DNA of 5,309 nucleotides from Caldithrix sp. (lineage in GTDB: Bacteria > KSB1 > UBA2214 > DYKH01): NCBI GenBank assembly GCA_020722685.1, contig DYKH01000084.1, positions 18,020 through 23,328 on the forward strand, written 5' to 3'. Positions 1 to 5,309 of the stretch are shown piece by piece. The notes beneath the pieces are model-generated. The model did not search any database. It saw only the letters and a program-made list of their open reading frames with translations, and had not been told where the DNA came from. The position numbers and the translations under genes are program-made. The first letter of the stretch is position 1. Each line of letters opens with the position of its first letter.

Positions 1-31
1 CTCCATGCGCACATCACATCACAAAAGAGGC

Positions 32-60
32 TTGACAAAGGCGAGAAAAATCACTACTAT
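32..60 (+). promoter_or_regulatory. Sigma70-like promoter for the outer-membrane protein gene
   Basis: A perfect -35 hexamer TTGACA lies at 32-37. It is followed by a 17-nt spacer and a -10-like hexamer TACTAT at 55-60, which matches four of six consensus positions including the important first two and last. This is the optimal sigma70 spacing and would place transcription initiation near 66-68. It points at the large plus-strand gene. Bacteroidota housekeeping promoters use a different consensus, so a classical sigma70 promoter is weak evidence against that phylum. It was identified by eye only; a chance match is possible but unlikely for this combination. Confidence 0.6.
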
Positions 61-66
61 TTACCG

Positions 67-198
67 GCGGTCTTAGAAGCAGCAGATTTCGGACGAGGCA
101 GCGGGTGGGGTTTCTGACTTTTGCTATCCTTCCCTATCATTCGTTGGGGCAAACTCCACGCCGACTCACGCCACGGCAAGATGATTTTCAATTCGTGT
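67..198 (+). other. 5' leader of the outer-membrane protein gene
   Basis: This stretch lies between the inferred transcription start and the chosen ATG. The same frame stays open back to a TTG at 121 and has an in-frame ATG at 181, so part of it could be translated. A small possible hairpin at 145-158 (TGGGG, loop CAAA, CTCCA with one G-U pair) is the only structure I noticed. It is too short to call a riboswitch or attenuator, and no known leader motif was recognised. Confidence 0.3.
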
Positions 199-2796
199 AT
201 GAACAATAAGCACACGCTACAAACTTGGACTGTCTTTTCGATCCTACCATACGCCACACTGTTCATTTTGTTTTGTGCTCAGGAGGACAGTGCGGCCAAG
301 ACGAGCGGGGTTCCCAAAATCGCCGTCGCATACCGCGCCTCCGAGGATCGCATCAAAATCGATGGCAGGTTGACGGAAGCGATTTGGAAGAAGGCATCGA
401 CGCTGTCGGATTTCGTGCAATACGAGCCCGACGAGGGAAAGCCGGCCACGGAGCCGACTTACGTGCAAGTCCTTTACGACGATGACGCCCTGTACGTCGG
501 CATGCGCGCGGTGGATTCTAAAGCTGATAAGATACGCGGCTGTCTGACCCGGCGCGACCTGGACTCCCCTTCCGACTGGCTTGGCTTTGCAGTGGACAGT
601 TATGCCGACAGGCGCACGGCATTTGTTTTTCTCGTCAACCCTTCCGGTGTCAAGCTGGATTCGCGCTTGTCAGACGACAATGTGCAAGACCTCAATTGGG
701 ACGCTGTTTGGGACGTGGGCATCAAATTGTACCAACAAGGGTGGGTCGCAGAATTTCGAATTCCTTACAGTCAATTACGATTCCCCAATCAGCGGGAGCA
801 ATCCTGGGGCTTTCAGGCCATGCGCGTGGTGGCGCGGCGCAACGAAACCACTTATTGGAGTCCCCGGCCCAAGGATGCCGCCGGTTTTGTCTCGCTGTTC
901 GGCGTACTGCGCGGCCTGATCAATCTACCGAATTCGAAAAAGATGCAAGTGCTCCCTTACCTGAAAGCGACCAGTGAGAACCGGCCGGTCGCCCAACGCC
1001 ATCCGCAAATCGACAATCCGCTGCAGAATTACGACGCCGGACTAGACCTCAAGTACCCCCTCGCCAGCAACATGGCGCTGGACGTCTCCATCAACCCCGA
1101 TTTCGGCCAGGTGGAATCCGACCCCTCCGTATTCAATCTCACCGCCTACGAAACGTATTACGACGAAAAACGGCCATTCTTCCTGGAGGGAAGTCACCTC
1201 TTTTACTATAAAGTGGGGATCGGCTATGGTGACATGGCCGGAGGACAACTGTTCTATTCGCGCCGGATCGGCCGCCCTCCGTCCAAGCCGGTTCCACCGG
1301 CAGCGGGTTTAGGCGTGCTGCAACCGCGCGCGACCCGAATACTCGGTGCGGCCAAGGTGAGCGGCAGGAGCGCTGGAGGATGGTCCATCGGCCTCATGGA
1401 TGCCGTCACCCCTGAAGAGACCGCTACCCTTTATGACCAAGCCGGCAAACGTCAAGAGGTCGTGGAGCCGATGACGAATTACTTTGTCTCCCGGCTGCAA
1501 CGGGATTTCAATCACGGTAACACCACCATCGGCGGCATCGCCACCAATGTGACGCGCCAACTGCCGACAGCGACCATCCTCGGCCTCAACCGAACTGCCA
1601 GCAGCGCCGGCATTGATTTCAGCCATAAATGGGACAATAACACCTATTGCCTCGACATTGCGCTAATGGCGAGCCACATTAGCGGCGATACGTCGGCCAT
1701 TCAAGCCGCCCAGCTTTCCTCAGCCCGCTACTACCAGCGCAGCGACGCCTATCATCTCTCCTACGACCCGGGCCGGACTTCCCTCACCGGCTATGCCGGC
1801 AAGTTTTACTTTCGCAAAATTTCCACCGGACATTGGCGATGGGCCCTTGCTGCCATGTCCCGCAGTCCCGGATTCGAAGTCAACGACATCGGCTATCTGA
1901 AAACTGCCGATTACAATGCCGCCTTCTTTTGGCTTGGCTTCAACGAATACAAACCGGGACCGCTCTTTCGGGACTATAACTTCTCCGCACAAGTCTCCCG
2001 CTCCTGGACTTTTGGCGCCGAGCTGATCGGCACTGGACTTCAGCTTGCCTGGCAGGGACGGTTCTACAATTATAATACCTTGTACTTGGGCTTGGTCAGA
2101 GAAGCGGAAGCGCTCGACACCGGGCTCTTACGCGGCGGTCCGGCCTTTCGGACGCCAGGGCACACTCAACTCATAGGCCAACTGGGTACCGATGACCGCA
2201 AGCCCGTCCAACTCTCACTGTACGGGAGTCACGACCGCAATGACAGCGGCCTTGATAGTTGGCTTGTTTCCCCGTCGATAACCTTTCGACCCGCCGGTCG
2301 ATTGAACTTTACCGTGACAGGAACCTACGCCTCCGGCCTCGACGATTTGCAATACGTCACCACCTTTGTCGAAAATGCCTCGCCGCGCTATCTGTTAGCT
2401 CGGCTGGCGCGAAAGACTTTCTATACCACTCTGCGTTTCAATCTGACGTTGACACCCAACTTGACGATCCAATACTATGGCATGCCCTACGTCACTGCCG
2501 GACAGTACCAGAATTTCCACCTTGCCGCCGCTACCCGGGCCGACCGCTACGCGGATCGCCTGCAGGATTACTCCTACCCGTACTCTTTGGATTTCAATTT
2601 TCAGGAATTCAAATCCAATTTGGTTTTGCGTTGGGAATACGCCAGTGGCTCGACTATCTACTTTGTCTGGTCGCAGGGGATCACCAATTACGGACGGAAC
2701 GCAAAATTCAATATCGCCGATGATGCAAAATCGCTTTTTGCAGCGCAATCGGAAAACATTTTTCTTCTCAAAATCAGTCGATGGTTGTCGTTTTGA
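199..2796 (+). CDS. CBM9-like / DUF5916 outer-membrane beta-barrel protein
   Basis: From the ATG at 199 the protein has 865 residues. A short polar N-region is followed by a hydrophobic core (about residues 11-27) and a small-residue stretch ending in DSAA, a plausible signal peptidase I signal. Residues about 42-236 form a carbohydrate-binding family 9-like beta-sandwich, with the hallmark IDGRLTEAIW at 54-63 and WVAEFRIPYSQLRF at 182-195. The DUF5916 region follows. Its signature starts NPDFGQVESDP at 299 and continues to KRPFFLEG at 324-331, then YSRRIGRPP at 353-361. The rest, to residue 865, is rich in alternating aromatic/polar strands and ends in a terminal phenylalanine, as outer-membrane barrels do. 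By family knowledge it sits in the outer membrane with the CBM9-like part in the periplasm or at the surface. Its substrate and activity are unknown; a role in glycan or polymer handling is inference only. The start is uncertain: ATG 181 (six residues longer) and TTG 121 are in frame, and none has a good Shine-Dalgarno sequence. ATG 199 gives the most compact signal peptide. The family call is firm. Confidence 0.92.
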   Translation: MNNKHTLQTWTVFSILPYATLFILFCAQEDSAAKTSGVPKIAVAYRASEDRIKIDGRLTEAIWKKASTLSDFVQYEPDEGKPATEPTYVQVLYDDDALYVGMRAVDSKADKIRGCLTRRDLDSPSDWLGFAVDSYADRRTAFVFLVNPSGVKLDSRLSDDNVQDLNWDAVWDVGIKLYQQGWVAEFRIPYSQLRFPNQREQSWGFQAMRVVARRNETTYWSPRPKDAAGFVSLFGVLRGLINLPNSKKMQVLPYLKATSENRPVAQRHPQIDNPLQNYDAGLDLKYPLASNMALDVSINPDFGQVESDPSVFNLTAYETYYDEKRPFFLEGSHLFYYKVGIGYGDMAGGQLFYSRRIGRPPSKPVPPAAGLGVLQPRATRILGAAKVSGRSAGGWSIGLMDAVTPEETATLYDQAGKRQEVVEPMTNYFVSRLQRDFNHGNTTIGGIATNVTRQLPTATILGLNRTASSAGIDFSHKWDNNTYCLDIALMASHISGDTSAIQAAQLSSARYYQRSDAYHLSYDPGRTSLTGYAGKFYFRKISTGHWRWALAAMSRSPGFEVNDIGYLKTADYNAAFFWLGFNEYKPGPLFRDYNFSAQVSRSWTFGAELIGTGLQLAWQGRFYNYNTLYLGLVREAEALDTGLLRGGPAFRTPGHTQLIGQLGTDDRKPVQLSLYGSHDRNDSGLDSWLVSPSITFRPAGRLNFTVTGTYASGLDDLQYVTTFVENASPRYLLARLARKTFYTTLRFNLTLTPNLTIQYYGMPYVTAGQYQNFHLAAATRADRYADRLQDYSYPYSLDFNFQEFKSNLVLRWEYASGSTIYFVWSQGITNYGRNAKFNIADDAKSLFAAQSENIFLLKISRWLSF

Positions 2797-2859
2797 GGCG
2801 TAGATGATTATTTTCAGCCCAGCGCTCCTAAATGGCTCCGGCATGCACGGCTGTGTATC
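2797..2859. other. Convergent intergenic spacer without clear terminator
   Basis: These 63 nt separate the stop codon of the plus-strand gene from the stop codon of the minus-strand usp gene. I looked for a GC-rich hairpin followed by a T-run on either strand and saw none. Only short palindromes occur (AGCGCT at 2821-2826 and GCATGC at 2841-2846). Termination may be Rho-dependent or lie within the coding ends. Confidence 0.5.
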
Positions 2860-3768
2860 CTAAGAAAATTTCTCCACCGGCACCAGCAACACCGGCAGCT
2901 TACAGTGGCTGCACACCTGATATCCTACACTGCCCTCCCAAAAGGCATCCAACCCGCTTTTGCCGTGTGTGCCCAGCACGACAAGGTCAGCAGCAGAACT
3001 TTGCGCAGCGCTTAGAATGGCGCTTGCCGGGTCGCCACGAACGACTTGCGCAGTAACAGCCAAGCCGGTGGAATGCAGTCTCGTTCGCACTTGCTGCAAA
3101 TACTCCTCGCCACTCTCCTGCTCGATGGCTAACAATTCGTGTATCGCTCTGGGAAGCAATCTGCCGATCACCGCTTTGACGCCGGATAAGGTTCCCGGCG
3201 TGGGGATCACCATGAGCAAATGCAATGCGGCCGCGCAAGCCTTTCCTAACTCCAAACCTGGCGAAAGACTCTGCTCATGGGCCGGATCACCGTCTATTGG
3301 CAACAAAATATTACTGCATGCAAACGCGGCGACAGGCGTGCTCTCGGGCGGCTGAATGAGCAGAACCGGAACTGTTCCAAGACCAATAACCTGTTGTGCC
3401 AAATTGCCAAACAGTCGTTCTTTGGTCCCTCGACGCCCATGCGCGCACATGACGATCAAGTCCGGGGATAGCTCGCCCACATGGTCGCTGATGCCGCGCG
3501 CGACCTTGCCCACTTCATTCGTGTGCACATGATGCTTGACCTCAACATCCTCTGGAAAAGCATGGATGGCCACCTTTTGTAGATAGTCTGCCGCTTCAGC
3601 AGCATCACTTAGGTGGCGTTCGCCGTGGATTTCTTGCGGCGCATTGCGTTCAACAATGTGCACCAAGGTTACCGACGCATGCAGCTTTTGCGCCAAATAA
3701 ACGGTAGCCGGCAAAGCGGCTTCCGCCAACCGGGAACCATCCAAGGGGACCATGATATGTTTGAACAT
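2860..3768 (-). CDS. Universal stress protein with two tandem UspA domains
   Basis: This 302-residue cytosolic protein has two UspA folds, about residues 1-139 and 152-298, joined by a short Pro/Ser/Ala linker. Each begins with the typical strand-plus-aspartate motif (VPLDGS with D10; LPIDGD with D159). The second domain carries an intact ATP-binding signature G-2x-G-9x-G-S: G266-T-H-G269, nine residues, G279-S280. The first is degenerate at both ends: C108-A-H-G111, nine residues, G121-N122. Tandem Usp proteins of about 280-310 residues are common and usually act in stress survival or as nucleotide-dependent regulators; the specific role here is unknown. It is the second gene of an operon with an NRAMP transporter. 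Its ATG lies 10 nt after the transporter stop codon, and its Shine-Dalgarno sequence overlaps that stop. This fixes the start and suggests coupled translation. Involvement in metal homeostasis is inference from the neighbour alone. Confidence 0.95.
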   Translation of the reverse strand: MFKHIMVPLDGSRLAEAALPATVYLAQKLHASVTLVHIVERNAPQEIHGERHLSDAAEAADYLQKVAIHAFPEDVEVKHHVHTNEVGKVARGISDHVGELSPDLIVMCAHGRRGTKERLFGNLAQQVIGLGTVPVLLIQPPESTPVAAFACSNILLPIDGDPAHEQSLSPGLELGKACAAALHLLMVIPTPGTLSGVKAVIGRLLPRAIHELLAIEQESGEEYLQQVRTRLHSTGLAVTAQVVRGDPASAILSAAQSSAADLVVLGTHGKSGLDAFWEGSVGYQVCSHCKLPVLLVPVEKFS

Positions 3769-3781
3769 ATTTTATCCTTCA
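3769..3781 (-). promoter_or_regulatory. Usp ribosome binding site overlapping the transporter stop codon
   Basis: On the minus strand the transporter stop TGA (3781-3779) runs directly into the sequence AGGATAAAAT and then the usp ATG. The Shine-Dalgarno match GAAGGA (3780-3775) shares two bases with the stop codon and sits six nt before the start. This geometry is typical of translational coupling or reinitiation and supports a single transcript for both genes. Confidence 0.75.
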
Positions 3782-5080
3782 AGAGATCGTCTGATAGAGC
3801 AAATACATATTCAAAGCAACAATAAGGGCGGCGATTGCGCCGGCCAAGATGGTAGTCATCCGCCGGTTGACCAACACGCCCATAATATCCGCCTTGCGGG
3901 TGAACAGCACCAGCGGAATGATCGCAAAGGGCAAACCGAAGCTGAGCAGCACTTGGCTGATGACCAAGGTACGGGTCGGATCCAAACCGATGGCAATGAT
4001 GATCAAGGAAGGGACCATCGTCGTTAGGCGGCGAATCCAGACCGGAATATGGCGACGCAGAAAACCTTGCATGATCACTTGTCCGGCCATCGTGCCGACA
4101 GAGGACGATGACAATCCTGAAGCTAACAAGGACAATCCGAATACCCAACTCGCGGCTTTGCCAAGAAGGGGCTCCAAGGTTTGATGCGCTTCTTCGAGGG
4201 TGCCGACCGAAGTGATGCCATGATGGAAAAATGTGGAAGCGGCCATGATCAGCATAGCCGCGTTGATAAAGCTCGCCAACCCCATCGCCACCAATACATC
4301 GATGATCTCGAATCGAAACAGGCGACGCAGCCGTTGCGGGTCACTCACGACAATGCGACTTTGGGTGAGTGCGGAATGCAAAAATATGGCGTGCGGCATG
4401 ACCGTAGCGCCAATGATGCCGGTGGCCAACAAAATACTCTCGGAACCGGCGAATTGCGGCACGAAAGCATGATGAACGACACTACCCCAATCCGGACGAT
4501 CCAAGATGGTTTCTATCAGATAGCTGACTGCTACGACGCCAACCAAAGATGAAATGACGGCCTCTAAGGGCCGGAAGCCATACCGCTCAAGACCCAGAAT
4601 CAAAAAGGTTGCAATAGCCGTTAGGATGCCGGCTATCCAAAGGGGAATGCCCAGAATAAGATTAAAGCCTACTGCGGCGCCGAGGAACTCTGCCAGGTCG
4701 GTCGCCATGGCCACGATTTCCATGATGGCCCACATCAGCAGGGTAACCGGGCGTGAAAAATTTGCCCGGCATTGCTCTGCCAGGTTCTTTCCCGTGGCAA
4801 TGCCTAATTTTGCGGATAAGGATTGGATAAGCATGGCCATAAGGTTGCTGGCGACGATCACCCAAAGCAGCAAATAACCGAACTGGGCGCCTCCTTGGAT
4901 GTTGGTGGCGAAGTTTCCGGGATCCATGTACGCGACGCTGGCAATGAAAGCCGGACCCATAAAGGGAAAAACGCGGCGCAGCCAGCCTTTGCCGCTTTCA
5001 CCATTCAGCACTTGTTTGGCCGCTTGAACCGTCCCCCTATCCCCGGACTTGGGATCGACGATTTGATGTGATTCGTTCAT
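3779..5080 (-). CDS. mntH: NRAMP-family Mn(II)/Fe(II) transporter (MntH-like)
   Basis: This 433-residue inner-membrane protein imports divalent metals, typically Mn(II) and often Fe(II), with proton coupling in the family. After a hydrophilic tail of about 33 residues, roughly eleven hydrophobic segments follow. The metal-binding DPGN motif is at D53-P54-G55-N56 in the first. The second key motif is A225-T-V-M228-P-H230 in the sixth; the Met and Ala/Asp/Asn set is what selects transition metals in characterised members. The conserved NRAMP transport signature is at about 320-340 (SGLSSSSVGTMAGQ followed by a GF pair), and a TM10 glutamine (Q376, in SQVLLSFGLPFA) is present. All key residues are retained, so it should be functional. 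E. coli MntH has 412 residues, so the length is normal with a slightly long N-terminus. The ATG at 5080 has a GGAGG ribosome site, although the spacing is short. It is the first gene of the operon with usp. No MntR, Fur or Mn-riboswitch site could be recognised upstream, so regulation is not visible. Mn versus Fe preference cannot be read from sequence. Confidence 0.95.
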   Translation of the reverse strand: MNESHQIVDPKSGDRGTVQAAKQVLNGESGKGWLRRVFPFMGPAFIASVAYMDPGNFATNIQGGAQFGYLLLWVIVASNLMAMLIQSLSAKLGIATGKNLAEQCRANFSRPVTLLMWAIMEIVAMATDLAEFLGAAVGFNLILGIPLWIAGILTAIATFLILGLERYGFRPLEAVISSLVGVVAVSYLIETILDRPDWGSVVHHAFVPQFAGSESILLATGIIGATVMPHAIFLHSALTQSRIVVSDPQRLRRLFRFEIIDVLVAMGLASFINAAMLIMAASTFFHHGITSVGTLEEAHQTLEPLLGKAASWVFGLSLLASGLSSSSVGTMAGQVIMQGFLRRHIPVWIRRLTTMVPSLIIIAIGLDPTRTLVISQVLLSFGLPFAIIPLVLFTRKADIMGVLVNRRMTTILAGAIAALIVALNMYLLYQTIS

Positions 5081-5082
5081 CG

Positions 5083-5089
5083 CCTCCTC
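5083..5089 (-). promoter_or_regulatory. Strong Shine-Dalgarno sequence of the NRAMP gene
   Basis: On the minus strand GAGGAGG is followed by only CG before the ATG. The AGGAGG core therefore sits two nt from the start, closer than the usual five to nine. The leading GAGG half has better spacing and may be the part that pairs. No alternative in-frame start nearby has a better site, so ATG 5080 is kept. Confidence 0.65.
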
Positions 5090-5174
5090 AGTAATTGTTT
5101 GTTTGAAGGGTCATTTGATCTTTGCATTCTCCCTGCTTGCGCTTATCCTTGCGACAATCCCTCATTCCTTAAAC

Positions 5175-5202
5175 ATCAAACAGCAAAAATCAAAAGGCAA
5201 AA
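5175..5202 (+). repeat. Imperfect 14-nt A-rich tandem repeat
   Basis: Two adjacent units, ATCAAACAGCAAAA (5175-5188) and ATCAAAAGGCAAAA (5189-5202), agree at 12 of 14 positions. A third, more decayed A-rich stretch follows to about 5216. Closely spaced A-tracts could bend the DNA upstream of the transporter operon. It may equally be a remnant of low-complexity intergenic sequence; two units are too few to decide. Confidence 0.45.
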
Positions 5203-5245
5203 AGACAGATAAAAAGGTCTTGCTACCGGACACTTTTAAACCGAC

Positions 5246-5275
5246 CACGGATCGTCACGGAATGACACGGATTCT
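5246..5275 (+). repeat. CACGGA decamer repeat with exact 10-nt period
   Basis: CACGG recurs at 5246, 5256 and 5266, giving three head-to-tail 10-nt units (CACGGATCGT, CACGGAATGA, CACGGATTCT). The period is not a multiple of three, so each unit falls in a different reading frame, which argues against a protein repeat. On the other strand it reads ATCCGTG-type units. From memory, similar CACGGAT-rich intergenic arrays are scattered through genomes of several environmental bacterial phyla; that recollection was not checked. It may continue beyond the window. Confidence 0.6.
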
Positions 5276-5309
5276 TGATGTTGATTGGGATTGATCGTGC
5301 AATTCTCCA

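Larger units (their letters stand above)
5081..5309. other. Non-coding upstream region of the mntH-usp operon
   Basis: These 229 nt run from the transporter start to the window edge. They must contain the operon promoter unless transcription starts outside the window. On the minus strand I found no pair of hexamers close to sigma70 consensus with correct spacing. The region is T-rich on that strand (A-rich on plus) around 5171-5220 and holds the two repeat blocks listed separately. A short direct repeat CTTGCG occurs at 5136-5141 and 5148-5153. A plus-strand open frame here begins with TTG and is judged not to be a gene. Confidence 0.5.

Noticed and set aside
1..117. Plus-strand frame open from the window edge to a TGA at 115-117, a possible tail of an upstream gene
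   Set aside because: Only 38 codons are visible and no family is recognisable. It would run straight through the well-formed promoter at 32-60. It cannot be supported without sequence to the left.
57..266. Minus-strand open frame of 69 codons ending in a Lys/Ala/Ser-rich tail (KSAASKTAGK)
   Set aside because: The tail resembles low-complexity ends of DNA-binding proteins. However, its ATG lies inside the signal-peptide region of the outer-membrane gene, it has no ribosome site, and the body shows no recognisable domain. It also overlaps the opposing promoter.
271..285. Possible lipobox (ILFCAQ) in the signal peptide of the outer-membrane protein
   Set aside because: Phenylalanine stands directly before the cysteine, where Gly, Ala or Ser is required, and beta-barrel proteins are normally processed by signal peptidase I.
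2259..2723. 154-codon plus-strand frame in another phase
   Set aside because: It is a shadow of the barrel-coding frame: Arg/Pro/His-rich translation without any family features.
2395..2844. 149-codon minus-strand frame starting 15 nt after the usp stop, resembling a third operon gene
   Set aside because: It lies almost wholly antisense to the C-terminal barrel of the outer-membrane protein, whose frame is well supported. The translation has no domain, and no ribosome site at good spacing precedes its ATG.
5090..5200. Mn-responsive control upstream of the transporter: an MntR-like half site (AAACATCAAA at 5171-5180) or a yybP-ykoY Mn riboswitch (GGGAGAATGC on the minus strand)
   Set aside because: Only one half of an MntR-type palindrome is present, with no matching GCTATGTTT-like arm. 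The riboswitch core and paired stems could not be assembled. A covariance-model search would settle the riboswitch question.
5103..5294. 63-codon plus-strand frame starting with TTG, with a hydrophobic N-terminus and Lys-rich middle
   Set aside because: It has no convincing Shine-Dalgarno site, a TTG start, and its second half is made of A-rich and CACGGA repeats with a non-triplet period. The signal-peptide look is probably a by-product of T/C-rich sequence.

Overview
The window holds three complete protein-coding genes in a convergent layout. One large gene lies on the plus strand. A tight two-gene operon on the minus strand faces it. Mobile elements, RNA genes and CRISPR arrays were not seen. 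The organism is a Gram-negative-type (diderm) bacterium, because the first gene encodes an outer-membrane beta-barrel protein with a signal peptide. The GC content is moderate. The CBM9-like/DUF5916 architecture is common in Bacteroidota, Acidobacteriota, Gemmatimonadota and candidate phyla of the FCB group, but the window alone does not settle the lineage. Both minus-strand genes have clear Shine-Dalgarno sequences, which argues mildly against classical Bacteroidota.

Region 1 (1-2796): a well-formed sigma70-like promoter (TTGACA, 17-nt spacer, TACTAT) precedes a leader of about 130 nt. It drives a CBM9-like plus DUF5916 outer-membrane protein of about 865 residues. Family and location are clear; the substrate is unknown.

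Region 2 (2797-2859): a 63-nt convergent spacer with no recognisable intrinsic terminator.

Region 3 (2860-5080, minus strand): an NRAMP-family Mn(II)/Fe(II) transporter (MntH-like) is followed by a double-domain universal stress protein (Usp). The ribosome binding site of the usp gene overlaps the transporter stop codon, so the two are probably translationally coupled. The inference is that divalent-metal import is co-produced with an ATP-binding stress or regulatory protein.

Region 4 (5081-5309): non-coding sequence upstream of the operon. It has an imperfect A-rich 14-nt tandem repeat and a CACGGA repeat with an exact 10-nt period that may belong to a dispersed intergenic repeat family.

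I found no clear evidence of a wholly new system. The best leads are the coupled transporter/Usp pair, the asymmetry of the two Usp nucleotide-binding motifs, the phased decamer repeat, and the uncharacterised outer-membrane protein.
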